From Candidatus Ornithomonoglobus intestinigallinarum (GTDB lineage Bacteria; Bacillota; Clostridia; UBA1381): a stretch of 62,398 bases of DNA. The stretch lies in contig DVLU01000065.1 of the NCBI GenBank assembly GCA_018715365.1, positions 1 through 62,398 of the forward strand, read 5' to 3'. Positions 32,385 to 41,831 of this stretch are shown piece after piece; within the stretch, counting starts at the first letter, position 1, and the number at the start of each line of letters is the position of its first letter. Under the pieces are notes generated by a model. It made no database searches and was not told where the DNA came from. It worked only from the letters and a program-made list of their open reading frames with translations. The position numbers and the translations under genes are program-made.

Positions 32385-34175
32385 TCAGCCCTGCTGCGCC
32401 GCCGTTAAGGCTTCAAGCTCGGCAAAGCCGCAGTATCCGCTTGCCTCCGAGGCAAGCTTTACGGCTTCGGCGCGCGTTATTGTTTTATCGGCCTTAAACT
32501 CTCCGTCGTCATAGCCGTAAAGAATGTTCAGCGCTCTCAATGCCTTTACCGCATCAAGATATTCCGCAGGTATCTCGTCCTCATCGGCAAAATCCCCCTG
32601 CTGCTCTGCGGGGATTTCAAGCTCGTCCCCCGCCGCCGCCTTAATGCAGCCGTAAACCACAGCCGCAGCTTCGCCGCGCGTTATCGGCGTGTCGCCGTTA
32701 AAGCTTTTGCCGCCGGTATATACGGTAATATCGGCCGTCACGGCTTCGCTTTCCTCGGTTGCTTCCGTTATTGTTTTTGTCTGCGTTTCGGTACCGGTGC
32801 AGCCTTCTGCCATTTCGGCGGGGATTATCCCCTTATCCAGCGCTCCCTGCAGATAAAATCTGTACCACGCGTCGGCTGCCGTATCAAGGCATTCGTCCTC
32901 CCTGTAGGCATGACCGGCAATGCCGCAGGCGTCCATTACCATTTTCAGCAGCTCCGCGCGCGTCACTTCGCTTTCGGGCTCAAAGCTGCTGCCGTTTCTG
33001 CCTTTAAGATTAAGATTATCGGCATACGCGTTTATAAAATCCTCTGCCCAGTGGTCCGATATATCGTCAAACCGTCTTTCAAGCACAACGTAATCGCCGA
33101 GACCGTCTATATTTTCCTTAACCTCTCCGGCAATCATCTTCGCAATGCGCCTTGCGCCCTTTTCCTTCAGATGAGTTTCATCGTTTGTGCCCTCGGGGTA
33201 CGCTTTGCTTTCAAGCGGCTCGCAGATAAAATATCCCGAACGAATATCGTTTTTCCATTGTTCCTTTTCGGCATCGCCCAGCGTTTCGGAATCAAAGGGC
33301 GCGTTGTAGGTATCATACATTATTTGGTTTATATCTATAAAGTCAACGCCCGTTTCCTCGGCAACTTCGCGGGTGGGAACGGCATAATCCTGCCTTGACT
33401 CCATAAAACGGCCGTTTTCCCCGTCCCACCACGCTGCCGCCGTGGGCGTAAGAAGTATCGGAGTTGCGCCGCGCTTTATCGTTTCGCCTATATAATAATC
33501 AGTCAAAAGCTTTTTGTAATCCTCAATGCTTGTATAGCGTTCCGGTTTGTCAACGGCGCCGTCGTTTATACCGAACTGGATAAAGAGATAATCGCCGGGG
33601 CGTATCTGAGTCAAAATCCTGTCAAGGCGTCCGTCGTTTCTGAAGCTCTTTGTGCTTCTGCCGCCTATTGAGATATTCCGCACGTCTGTTTCATCGGTAA
33701 AATAGTCGGCAAAAACCTGTCCCCAGCCCGTCTGCGGATATGCCGTATCGTAATTGTACGTCTGAGCCGTGGAATCACCGGCAATATAAATTGCCGGGTA
33801 CTCTCCGGCTTCACGCTCCGGAATACGCTCTATTTTTATTTCCTTTAACACGGATACCTCGCTCTCCGCCGTTACCGTAATCGTGCCGTTATCCGGAACA
33901 GCCGGCTGCTCCTGCGTCATATCCTCGCCCGCCTCAAGCGATGCCGACTTTATGCGCGCGCCGCCGTTTATATAAACGGTCGCCTGCGTATCTGTATCGC
34001 TGCCGAGCGTTACCGTAACGGTGTAATCGCCGTCGGGAACTTCAACAGTAAGCTCGTTTTCGCCCGCCATATCGTATACCTGCTCATCGCCGTCAAAGGT
34101 CTCATCGGCGGCAAACGCCGAAATGCCGGTCATAAGCAGCGAACACGCCGTTATGTATGCCATAAGCTTTTTCAT
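32385..34175 (-). CDS. Secreted rhamnogalacturonan acetylesterase (CE12, SGNH) with C-terminal SLH domains
   Basis: A 596-residue protein: signal peptide (cleavage near AFAAD), an N-terminal beta-rich domain (~24-118, GDYTVTVTLGSDTDTQATVYI), the SGNH esterase (~125-350) and three SLH repeats (~370-596). Catalytic residues are S135 in IAGDSTAQTY, D332 and H335 in NDETHLKEKG; the block III motif is FGINDG (201-206). It should remove acetyl groups from rhamnogalacturonan I at the cell surface, helping the PL11 lyase 22 kb away. SLH repeat 2 carries the same long insertion as the next gene. It is the first gene of a three-gene unit with its own promoter. Confidence 0.93.
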   Translation of the reverse strand: MKKLMAYITACSLLMTGISAFAADETFDGDEQVYDMAGENELTVEVPDGDYTVTVTLGSDTDTQATVYINGGARIKSASLEAGEDMTQEQPAVPDNGTITVTAESEVSVLKEIKIERIPEREAGEYPAIYIAGDSTAQTYNYDTAYPQTGWGQVFADYFTDETDVRNISIGGRSTKSFRNDGRLDRILTQIRPGDYLFIQFGINDGAVDKPERYTSIEDYKKLLTDYYIGETIKRGATPILLTPTAAAWWDGENGRFMESRQDYAVPTREVAEETGVDFIDINQIMYDTYNAPFDSETLGDAEKEQWKNDIRSGYFICEPLESKAYPEGTNDETHLKEKGARRIAKMIAGEVKENIDGLGDYVVLERRFDDISDHWAEDFINAYADNLNLKGRNGSSFEPESEVTRAELLKMVMDACGIAGHAYREDECLDTAADAWYRFYLQGALDKGIIPAEMAEGCTGTETQTKTITEATEESEAVTADITVYTGGKSFNGDTPITRGEAAAVVYGCIKAAAGDELEIPAEQQGDFADEDEIPAEYLDAVKALRALNILYGYDDGEFKADKTITRAEAVKLASEASGYCGFAELEALTAAQQG

Positions 34176-34226
34176 ATTATCCTCGCTTTCCTTTCGTCAT
34201 AAAATAAATGGTTTACGCATAGCTTT

Positions 34227-34255
34227 ATTATACTATGAAACAGCGTCAAATTCAA
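34227..34255 (-). promoter_or_regulatory. Promoter of the SLH esterase unit
   Basis: On the minus strand, TTGAAT (34250-34255) and TATAAT (34227-34232) have a 17-bp spacer. It lies just downstream of the tadA stop region. Confidence 0.75.
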
Positions 34256-34276
34256 CAGTTTTATTGTAAATTCTTT

Positions 34277-34765
34277 TTATTTCTTTTTCTTCTCCGCCCT
34301 GAGCCGCCGAAAAAAACCGGTCAGCAGTCCGGCACATTCGCTTTCCAATATGCCGCCGTGTATTTCTGGCAGATGGTTAAACATCCCCTTTTGAAAAAGG
34401 TCGGCCGCCGAACCGCAGCAGCCCGCTTTTTTATCGTATGCGCCGAAAAAGACTTTATCTATGCGTGAATTTATTATCGCGCCGCTGCACATGGGGCACG
34501 GCTCAAGCGTAACATACAGCTCGCAGCCCGTAAGACGCCAGCTGCCTGTTTTTTTGCACGCCTTGTTTATGGCCGATATTTCCGCATGGCAAAGCGCGTT
34601 TTGTTTTGTTTCGCGCTTGTTATAGCCGCGCGCGATTACAGCGCCGTCCTTTACTATAACGGCGCCCACGGGCGTTTCCGCTATTTTTTCCGCTTTTTTC
34701 GCCTGGCGGATCGCTTCCTTCATAAATTTTTCCGGCTCCGTGCCTTTTGCCGTTTTATCCTCCAT
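34277..34765 (-). CDS. tadA: tRNA-specific adenosine deaminase TadA
   Basis: A 162-residue zinc deaminase that converts A34 to inosine in tRNA-Arg(ACG). Zinc and catalytic residues: H60 and E62 in HAEISAI, C90 and C93 in EPCPMCSGAI. TPVGAVIV and the NSRIDKVFFGAYDKKAG region are typical. The Shine-Dalgarno is GGAGGAAAA. It stands alone, with its promoter region shared with the GH51 gene upstream in opposite orientation. Confidence 0.95.
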   Translation of the reverse strand: MEDKTAKGTEPEKFMKEAIRQAKKAEKIAETPVGAVIVKDGAVIARGYNKRETKQNALCHAEISAINKACKKTGSWRLTGCELYVTLEPCPMCSGAIINSRIDKVFFGAYDKKAGCCGSAADLFQKGMFNHLPEIHGGILESECAGLLTGFFRRLRAEKKKK

Positions 34766-34959
34766 TTTTCCTCCGTTTTTTATTTTATTTTTGCCGCCGC
34801 ACGCGTTTTATATCTCGCGCAACGCCTTTGCGGCAATTTAAAGTATATCACTCTTTGCTTTTGATGTCAATATTTTTCCCGTGCTCGCCGGCGCGCGGAT
34901 ATATAAAATTCAGCCAAAGACGGCGCGGAAATAAATTTTATATATGTTAATGTTGCGTA

Positions 34960-34989
34960 TTGATTTTTTAATGCACGGCGGTGTATATT
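34960..34989 (+). promoter_or_regulatory. Probable promoter of the GH51 gene
   Basis: TTGATT (34960-34965) and TATATT (34984-34989) with an 18-bp spacer, 60 nt before the ATG. The rest of 34766-35050 is AT-rich and shows no other gene. Confidence 0.55.
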
Positions 34990-35050
34990 TAAAGCAGGGG
35001 CTTTTTGCTCCGCAAAAGCAAATTTTACATAAAACCGGGAGAGTACAGAG

Positions 35051-37387
35051 ATGAAAATAACTGTTAACGCAAACAAAGAAACGGCAAAGCTCGGCGATTT
35101 GTACGGCATATTTTTCGAGGATATAAACCATGCCGCCGACGGCGGCCTTTACGGCGAGCTGCTGCAAAACCGCAGCTTTGAATTTTGCCGTATCGATAAT
35201 CCCTCTTACGATTCGCTTACTGCATGGCAGACCGTTATGCCGGACGGCGCATCGGGCTCCGTTTCGGTTCAGACGGGACATTCCCATAACCCGAAAAATC
35301 CGCATTTCCTTGTTATAGACGCAATAGACGCGTCAAGCGGCATAGGCGTAAGAAACGAGGGCTACAACGGCGGCATACCGCTTGCCAAAGACGCGGCCTA
35401 TGATTTTTCCTGCCGCATTTGCTGCGACGGCAGACCTGCCGTACTGGAAATTGCGCTTGAGGATAAAAACGGCAATGCGTATCAAAGCGAGGAAATATGT
35501 TTTTCGCATAAGGAATGGCGTCTTTACACCATAAAATTCAAATCCCCCGCCGCGGACAATACGGCAAGGCTTTCTCTTAAGCTTAAAAAGCCGGGGCGCG
35601 TTTACATAGACTCATGCTCGCTGTTTCCGGCCGATACGTTTTGCGGGCGCAAAAACGGCATGAGAAAAGACATTGCACAATTTATTGCCGACCTAAAGCC
35701 TAAATTCATGCGTTTTCCGGGAGGCTGCCTTATTCATCAAGGCTCTCTCAATAAAGACGACAGGGATTCCATGTACAGATGGAAGGACACCATAGGCGAC
35801 ATTTGGGAAAGGCCGTCAAGACGCAATTACTGGGGCTATAATCAGACCTTCGGGCTTGGCTATTACGAATATTTTCTGTTTTGCGAGGATATAGGCGCAA
35901 AGCCGCTGCCGGTGCTTCCGGCAGGCTACGACCCGCACAGAAAATGCGCCGCGCCAATCGATGCGCTCGGCGAATGGATAGACGACGCGCTCGATCTGAT
36001 TGAATTTGCAAACGGCGGTACGGACACAAAATGGGGTAAGCTACGCGCTGAGCTCGGTCATCCCGAGCCGTTCGGGCTGGAATACATCGGCATAGGCAAC
36101 GAGGAGGTCGGCGCGGCTTTTTTTGAGCGGTATGCGTATTTCCACAAGGCTGTAAAAGAAAAATATCCGGATATAAAAATAATAAACAGCGCCGGCCCCG
36201 CCGTAAGCGGCACCGCCTACAGAATGGGCTGGGAAAGCGCCGCCGAAAACGGTTCGGACCTTATAGACGAGCATTATTATCAGTCGCCGGAGTGGTTTAT
36301 CGCAAACCATCATCATTACGACAATTACAAGGGCGGAAAAACGAAGGTGTTCCTCGGCGAATACGCGTCGAAATCAAACACCTGGTACAGCGCGCTTGCC
36401 GAAGCAAGCTATATGATAGGGCTTGAGAGAAATGCCGAAAGCGTTGCTCTGGCGTGCTATGCGCCGCTGCTCTGCAATGCCGATTACGTAAACTGGGCGC
36501 CCGACATGATATGGTATGACAATCACCGCGTATACGGCAGCGCAAATTATTATGTTCAGCAGCTTTTTACGGTAAACCAGGGCGACGCTTTGCTTGAAAC
36601 AAAAATCGAAACGGAGCTTAAAAACGAAGCCGTTAAATCAAAGCTCGGAAATAAAATATATTTTATGCCGAATTTGAGAGACGGCAGCGCTGTTTTCCGC
36701 TGCACCGATATTAAAATCACAACGGAAAACGGCGTTTTGACGCACCCCGACTTTATGCTTTTGTCAGCCGAAAAGCAACCCGTTTATATAGGCGATGCAT
36801 CGGGCAGCTTCACGATCAATTTCAAGGCGGAGCGCATAAGCGGCAGGCTCGGCATGGCCGTATGGTTTGACTGCGCCAATGAAGACAATAAGCGCAAGAT
36901 CGAATACGGCGGCTGGGAAAATCAATGCTGCTCGGCCGAAGAGGATATTGACGGCAGGAATACAAGCTTTGACCAGGCCGATTTTTACGTGGAAACGGGA
37001 GTTTTGTACGACGTTGAAATACGCGTTCGGCGCGGACGCATTGTAAATATCATAAACGGCGTTACCGTAAACGATGTATCCTGTCCCGAAGCCGTTATCG
37101 AGCCGATATACTGCTCCGCATCAAAAGAATACGGAAGCGGGGACGTTTTGATTAAGGCCGTCAATTTAAGAAACAATGGATATGCTGCCGAATTTAAGCT
37201 TGACGGCTTGAATATAAAAAGCGCGGAGGTATTTCATATGGACGGCTTTGCGCCGGATGATACAAATACGTTTGATGAGCCCTGCAGGGTTTCGCCGAAA
37301 AAAGACGATGCGGCGGTTGAAAATAATATTATAAAATACACCGTACCGCCGATGTCGGTAAATGTTTTCAGGATAAAGACAAAATAA
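35051..37387 (+). CDS. Alpha-L-arabinofuranosidase, GH51
   Basis: A 778-residue enzyme without a signal peptide. The N-terminus GIFFEDINHAADGGLYGELLQ is the GH51 signature, with a carbohydrate-binding-like beta domain (~80-195). The barrel carries the acid/base E351 in GIGNEEVG and the nucleophile E437 in VFLGEYAS; the alpha-L-AF C-terminal domain follows. A segment of about 130 residues (~575-700; IGDASGSFTIN, WFDCANEDNKRKIEYGGW) interrupts the C-terminal domain and looks like an inserted jelly-roll. The enzyme would act on arabinan or arabinoxylan side chains, here probably those of rhamnogalacturonan. The Shine-Dalgarno is GGGAGAG. Confidence 0.93.
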   Translation: MKITVNANKETAKLGDLYGIFFEDINHAADGGLYGELLQNRSFEFCRIDNPSYDSLTAWQTVMPDGASGSVSVQTGHSHNPKNPHFLVIDAIDASSGIGVRNEGYNGGIPLAKDAAYDFSCRICCDGRPAVLEIALEDKNGNAYQSEEICFSHKEWRLYTIKFKSPAADNTARLSLKLKKPGRVYIDSCSLFPADTFCGRKNGMRKDIAQFIADLKPKFMRFPGGCLIHQGSLNKDDRDSMYRWKDTIGDIWERPSRRNYWGYNQTFGLGYYEYFLFCEDIGAKPLPVLPAGYDPHRKCAAPIDALGEWIDDALDLIEFANGGTDTKWGKLRAELGHPEPFGLEYIGIGNEEVGAAFFERYAYFHKAVKEKYPDIKIINSAGPAVSGTAYRMGWESAAENGSDLIDEHYYQSPEWFIANHHHYDNYKGGKTKVFLGEYASKSNTWYSALAEASYMIGLERNAESVALACYAPLLCNADYVNWAPDMIWYDNHRVYGSANYYVQQLFTVNQGDALLETKIETELKNEAVKSKLGNKIYFMPNLRDGSAVFRCTDIKITTENGVLTHPDFMLLSAEKQPVYIGDASGSFTINFKAERISGRLGMAVWFDCANEDNKRKIEYGGWENQCCSAEEDIDGRNTSFDQADFYVETGVLYDVEIRVRRGRIVNIINGVTVNDVSCPEAVIEPIYCSASKEYGSGDVLIKAVNLRNNGYAAEFKLDGLNIKSAEVFHMDGFAPDDTNTFDEPCRVSPKKDDAAVENNIIKYTVPPMSVNVFRIKTK

Positions 37388-37407
37388 AGTATTATGCCGG
37401 AATCGCA

Positions 37408-37436
37408 CGGGGCTGCCCCCTTCGGCGGCAGCCCCG
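37408..37436. terminator. Terminator between GH51 and the DUF4179 gene
   Basis: The 10-bp stem CGGGGCTGCC (37408-37417) pairs with GGCAGCCCCG (37427-37436). The tail is weak (TTTG); it lies between convergent genes. Confidence 0.75.
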
Positions 37437-37445
37437 TTTGTGAAT

Positions 37446-38888
37446 TTAATCTACATCCAATATAACCGCATTGTCAAAATCAAGCTCAACGCCTTTATTT
37501 TCAACCACTCCCAGTGTTGTAAGGCTTGCCTCGAGCTTGTCGGCGCTTACGCTTTCGTCCGGCGGCAGTACATTGCCGTTTTCGTCAAGCGGAGCATAAA
37601 CGTATCTTGCCGTGTAGCTGTTTGTTTCGTAATGGACGTCCGTGTACAGTATGCAGTTAAATTTCCCGCCCGGCTCCGCATTTTCACCGGCGTCGTTTTC
37701 AAGAACAAAGCCTGGGTCGTACATAACATAGCCGTCCTTATAATAATCTATAAGTATCTCGCCGTCTTTAAAGCGTATACCCGTCACAACGACTTTCCCG
37801 TATTTGTTTGTTTCGTATGTGAGCGGATACGCGCCCGTTTTTTGCCTTATAACCGGCATGTCCTCATATGACGGCGTGATTTTTACAGGAACAAACGTAA
37901 TGCTCTTTAAATTTTTATCGGCCTTTAAAAATTCAAACGAATTTCTGCCTATGCCGTTTTCCACAGACATCAGATCGGTGTTCAAAACGTCAAGACACGT
38001 TCCGTTTTCGTCAAACAGCGCAAAGTTATCGTTAAATACCGTGCTGCCCGCTTCGCCGCCTTCGTCAAGGCCTCTTGTGTCGTACCTTAAAACCATTTGA
38101 TTCCCGAACGGCGAAAAGATTATTTTTTCTATTTCCGTTCTCTCGCTTATTTCTTTGTTGATCTCCTTCACAACGCTTTCAACGCTTACGGCGGACTTAT
38201 CGATATCCGTGCTTATATACAAAAGCCCCGACTTGTCGTTCTCGGAAAGCTCGGCGCGCTCACCGTTTGAGTTTTTCATATACTGCGCGCTTATAATGTC
38301 GTTTCCCGTTTCATCGTAAGCCATTAAAAGCTCAAGCTTAAATTTATCGGGGAGGCTGCGCGTTGAAACGTTTATCTTCATAACACCCTTCACGGCGGAA
38401 TCATCGGCAAAATAATTTTCATGGCTGTTATTATTGCCGCTTATTCCTATTTCACCGTCAATTATGCTCTCTATATTTAAATATCCCGTCCGCGTATCAA
38501 ACGCTTCCGGCAGCTTAACCGTATAAAACACATGGACAAAATTATCGTCGGCAGCGACGTTGTCAAGCGTCAGCGTTATGCCGTTTTTTGAAACCGATTC
38601 CCCTATTGCTTCGTTATGGCGGCTCAGCTCCTCCATGCTTGTGATCTCCCTTGCCTTATCGCTCGCAAAGTAATCTATTATACCGCCTATGGCTTCACGC
38701 CCCATGGGTGATGCGGCAAATACCGTTGTGATGCCTATCGCCGCGGCGCATATTACAGCGCCGGCAGCCTTCCTCGTTCGCTTCATTGTTTTTTTATTCA
38801 TATTATCTATCCTTTCCAAAGTCCTGTCCTTAAGCTCCGAATCTGCCGTTATTCTTGAAAAGGCCCTGTTTAAGCATTCCTCATACAT
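37446..38888 (-). CDS. DUF4179-containing membrane protein, probable anti-sigma factor
   Basis: A 480-residue protein. A cytoplasmic N-terminal region (1-~35) is followed by one membrane helix (AAGAVICAAAIGITTVFA, ~41-58) and a large extracytoplasmic part. That part starts with the DUF4179-type segment (ITLTLDNVAADDNFVHVFYTV) and continues with two further beta-rich regions. Genes of this type sit behind ECF sigma factors and are thought to hold the sigma at the membrane. It overlaps the sigma gene by 8 nt. The signal sensed is unknown. Confidence 0.85.
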   Translation of the reverse strand: MYEECLNRAFSRITADSELKDRTLERIDNMNKKTMKRTRKAAGAVICAAAIGITTVFAASPMGREAIGGIIDYFASDKAREITSMEELSRHNEAIGESVSKNGITLTLDNVAADDNFVHVFYTVKLPEAFDTRTGYLNIESIIDGEIGISGNNNSHENYFADDSAVKGVMKINVSTRSLPDKFKLELLMAYDETGNDIISAQYMKNSNGERAELSENDKSGLLYISTDIDKSAVSVESVVKEINKEISERTEIEKIIFSPFGNQMVLRYDTRGLDEGGEAGSTVFNDNFALFDENGTCLDVLNTDLMSVENGIGRNSFEFLKADKNLKSITFVPVKITPSYEDMPVIRQKTGAYPLTYETNKYGKVVVTGIRFKDGEILIDYYKDGYVMYDPGFVLENDAGENAEPGGKFNCILYTDVHYETNSYTARYVYAPLDENGNVLPPDESVSADKLEASLTTLGVVENKGVELDFDNAVILDVD

Positions 38889-39369
38889 ACGAAAAGCCTC
38901 CCTCCGTTATAAGCTCTTTAAGCTTCCTCCTGCCCCTTGCAAGACGCGACAGCACCGCAGAAGTGCTTATGCCGGTCATTTCCGATATTTCGCGTGCCTT
39001 ATAGCCCTGATAATAATGAAGGTATATAACCGCCCTGTATTTCGGCGGCAGCGACAATACCTCCTCCATTATGCTTGTTTCCTCCGGGCATGTCATATAT
39101 CCGAGCACCTCCTCGTTTCCGACAACGTTCTTCTTCCAAAACGATTTATGAATATTCCGGCATATATTAACGGCCGTTTTCATAAGCCACGCTTTTTCAT
39201 GCGCTTCGTTTTCAAATTCGGGGCGCGCCTCCATAAGGCGCACAAACGCCTCGGATACGGCTTCTTCCGCGTCGTCTTTGTTTTTCATGTATATCAGGCA
39301 CAGCCTGTACACGTCATCGGAATACTTTTCGTATACCGCCGAAAAATATTCCGCCGCCTCCTTCGTCAC
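38881..39369 (-). CDS. ECF-type RNA polymerase sigma factor
   Basis: A 162-residue sigma-70 family protein with regions 2 (YRLCLIYMKNKDDAEEAVSEAFVRLM) and 4 (LSLPPKYRAVIYLHYYQGYKAREISEMTGISTSAVLSRLARGRRKL) and no regions 1 or 3. It is co-transcribed with, and overlaps, the DUF4179 gene. The target promoter is not known; autoregulation would be expected, but no clear ECF motif was recognised upstream. Confidence 0.93.
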   Translation of the reverse strand: MTKEAAEYFSAVYEKYSDDVYRLCLIYMKNKDDAEEAVSEAFVRLMEARPEFENEAHEKAWLMKTAVNICRNIHKSFWKKNVVGNEEVLGYMTCPEETSIMEEVLSLPPKYRAVIYLHYYQGYKAREISEMTGISTSAVLSRLARGRRKLKELITEGGFSYV

Positions 39370-39457
39370 TTAAAACAGCTCCTTTCCGTTTTAGAGCGCT
39401 CATATTTCGTATACATATATAATACAATCGGGAAGGCCTGATTATTGCACAATTTTC

Positions 39458-39497
39458 AAAAAAAATCTCCCCGCTCATTACACGGGGAGATTTTTTA
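39458..39497 (-). terminator. Terminator of the rimP-glmU operon
   Basis: The stem AATCTCCCCG (39464-39473) pairs with CGGGGAGATT (39483-39492), flanked by A and T runs. It overlaps the glmU stop codon and separates the operon from the ECF unit. Confidence 0.92.
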
Positions 39498-40865
39498 TTT
39501 TCTTTTGCTTTCAAGCCATTCATCGGAAACATGCTTGTTTACCTGTCTTGCGCGCGCTATGGAAAGCGTGTCGGCCGGAATATCGTCCGTTATCGTCGAA
39601 CCGGCGGCAATATACGCTCCCTCGCCGACATTTACCGGCGAAACAAGGTTCGTGTTGCAGCCGATAAAGGCGTGGTCGCCGATTGTTGAACGGTATTTCT
39701 TTTTGCCGTCGTAGTTTACCGTAACCGTTCCGCAGCCGAAATTGACGGATTTTCCGACGTCGGTGTCGCCTATATAAGTAAGATGCGATATTTTTGTTGA
39801 ATCGTCTATCGTTGAATTTTTGAGCTCGACAAAGTCGCCCACCTTAACATCCTTGCCGACGCGGCAATTGGGACGTATATACGCAAACGGCCCGACGTGC
39901 GTCTCCGAATCGACCTCGCTGTCAAGAATAACTGAGCTTAAAATATCAACATTATCGTGTATGACAGCTTTGTCAAGCACCGAGCCCGTACCTATCGTAC
40001 AGTTTCTGCCTATCCTTGTTCCGCTCTTAAGCGTAACGTTGGGGCAGATTTCGGTGTCCGCGCCTATCTCAACGCCGTCCTCTATATATACGCTTTCGGG
40101 GATGCGTATTGTTACGCCGTTTCTCATATGATTCTCGTTTATTCTGCGTCGCATTATGGTTTCCGCCTCGTTAAGCTGGACTCTGTCGTTTATGCCGCGT
40201 ATCTCGTCGCTGTCAGCTATTATATACGCGCCTATCTTTTTCCCCGCGGCAAGAAGTATCTCGAGCGTGTCCGTAAGATAATATTCGCCCTGCGCGTTGT
40301 TCGGCGTAAGCTTGCCGAGCGCATATGCAAGCGATTCGGCGTCAAATACATACATACCGGAGTTTACTTCTTTTATGAGCTTTTCTTCCTCGCTTGCGTC
40401 CTTTTGCTCCACTATTTTCAAAACGCTGCCGTCATTTGCCCTTACTATTCTGCCGTAGCCCGCGGCGTCCGGCAAAACGGCAGTCAGCACCGTTGCGAAA
40501 TTGCCATTTTCTTTATGATATTCAACTGCCGCTTTTATCGTTTCGGCAGTTATGAGCGGCGTGTCGCCGTTTAATACAACGACGTACCCATCGGCGCGCT
40601 TTATATATTCACCGGCCTGCATAACGGCATGGCCGGTGCCCTTCTGCTCGGCCTGCAGCACAAACTCGCACGCGTTTCCCAATTCCCCGCGGACAAGCTC
40701 CGCCTTATGGCCTATTACGGAGACAACCTCTCCCGCGCCCGCTTTTTTTGACGCGTCTATAACCCATGCGCAAAGCGGCTTCCCGCATACGCGGTGAAGC
40801 ACCTTCGGCTTTTCCGATTTCATTCTGGTGCCCATTCCAGCCGCCAAAATAATACTTGTAAACAT
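39495..40865 (-). CDS. glmU: GlmU, UDP-N-acetylglucosamine synthesis bifunctional enzyme
   Basis: A 456-residue enzyme. The N-terminal uridylyltransferase (ILAAGMGTRMKSEKPKVLH; VLNGDTPLI) is followed by a left-handed beta-helix acetyltransferase with hexapeptide repeats (GTGSVLDKAVIHDNV; GDTDVGKSVNFGCGTVTVNYDG). It makes UDP-GlcNAc for peptidoglycan. It is the last gene of the long operon, 31 nt after ribF. Confidence 0.97.
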   Translation of the reverse strand: MFTSIILAAGMGTRMKSEKPKVLHRVCGKPLCAWVIDASKKAGAGEVVSVIGHKAELVRGELGNACEFVLQAEQKGTGHAVMQAGEYIKRADGYVVVLNGDTPLITAETIKAAVEYHKENGNFATVLTAVLPDAAGYGRIVRANDGSVLKIVEQKDASEEEKLIKEVNSGMYVFDAESLAYALGKLTPNNAQGEYYLTDTLEILLAAGKKIGAYIIADSDEIRGINDRVQLNEAETIMRRRINENHMRNGVTIRIPESVYIEDGVEIGADTEICPNVTLKSGTRIGRNCTIGTGSVLDKAVIHDNVDILSSVILDSEVDSETHVGPFAYIRPNCRVGKDVKVGDFVELKNSTIDDSTKISHLTYIGDTDVGKSVNFGCGTVTVNYDGKKKYRSTIGDHAFIGCNTNLVSPVNVGEGAYIAAGSTITDDIPADTLSIARARQVNKHVSDEWLESKRK

Positions 40866-40896
40866 AATTTATACCTCCCCTTTGCCGATTAACGTT

Positions 40897-41790
40897 TTAC
40901 AGCTCCATCTCTCTCACTTTATCGATGTCGGAATGTATCTGCTCCTTAAGAGCGGCGATACTGTCGAATTTTATGTCGCCGCGCATTCTGAGCGCGAACG
41001 AAACACGTATATACTTACCGTAAATATCCTCGTCAAAATCAAGGATATGGCTTTCTATCGTTATTTTATCGGCGTTAAACGTCGGATTTGCGCCGACGTT
41101 TATAACGCATTTCAATCGTCTGCCGTCAACGTACGTTATTCCCGCATACACGCCGCTTTTCGGCATTGCCATTTTCGGGTCGTAATTTACGTTTGCCGTG
41201 GGTATTCCCATTTTCCTGCCGTTTTGCAGACCGCTTAAAACTATGCCCTCAACGCAGAAGCGTCTGCCGAGAAATTTGTTTGCTTCCTCGATGTCGCCCG
41301 ATTCTATAAGGCTCCGTATATATGTCGAGGATATTATTTTCCCGTCAAGGCTCATTGCCCCGGTAACGAGCACGTCAAAGCCGTATTCGGCTCCGAATTT
41401 TTTAAGCAGCTCAACGTCGCCCTCGGCCTTGTAGCCGAAGCTGTAGTCATAGCCGACGCATACGGCTTTTATGTTTAGGTTCTTTATAAGCAGCTCAACA
41501 AATTCGCGCGGCGAAAGGCGCATAAATTCCTTTGTGAATTTGCGCAGATAAACAAAATCCGGTTTTTCGCGCTCCAAAAGCTCGAGCTTTGCTTCGTTCG
41601 GCGTTATAAGGCGCGCTCCCTTTGTGTTTTCCTCAAAAAGCAGTATGCCGCTTTTCAGTCCGCGGTCGCGCGCGTAATTTATGCCGCTGCGTATTATTGT
41701 CATATGCGCTATATGCAGCCCGTCAAAATCGCCCAGAGCAACAACGCTGCCGCCTGTTACAATATCCTCTCCCGCATGGAATACCTGCAT
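40897..41790 (-). CDS. ribF: RibF, bifunctional riboflavin kinase/FAD synthetase
   Basis: A 297-residue enzyme. The N-terminal nucleotidyltransferase domain has VALGDFDGLHIAH and SSTYIRSLIESGDIEEAN; the C-terminal kinase domain has GRKMGIPTANVNY and SGVYAGITYV. It makes FMN and FAD, which the flavodiiron protein and other flavoenzymes need. It lies between truB and glmU, with a 41-nt gap after truB. The truB-ribF order is common in bacteria. Confidence 0.96.
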   Translation of the reverse strand: MQVFHAGEDIVTGGSVVALGDFDGLHIAHMTIIRSGINYARDRGLKSGILLFEENTKGARLITPNEAKLELLEREKPDFVYLRKFTKEFMRLSPREFVELLIKNLNIKAVCVGYDYSFGYKAEGDVELLKKFGAEYGFDVLVTGAMSLDGKIISSTYIRSLIESGDIEEANKFLGRRFCVEGIVLSGLQNGRKMGIPTANVNYDPKMAMPKSGVYAGITYVDGRRLKCVINVGANPTFNADKITIESHILDFDEDIYGKYIRVSFALRMRGDIKFDSIAALKEQIHSDIDKVREMEL

Positions 41791-41831
41791 TTTTCCGCCC
41801 CCTTTTACGGCGCATTTATATGAGCGTACCG

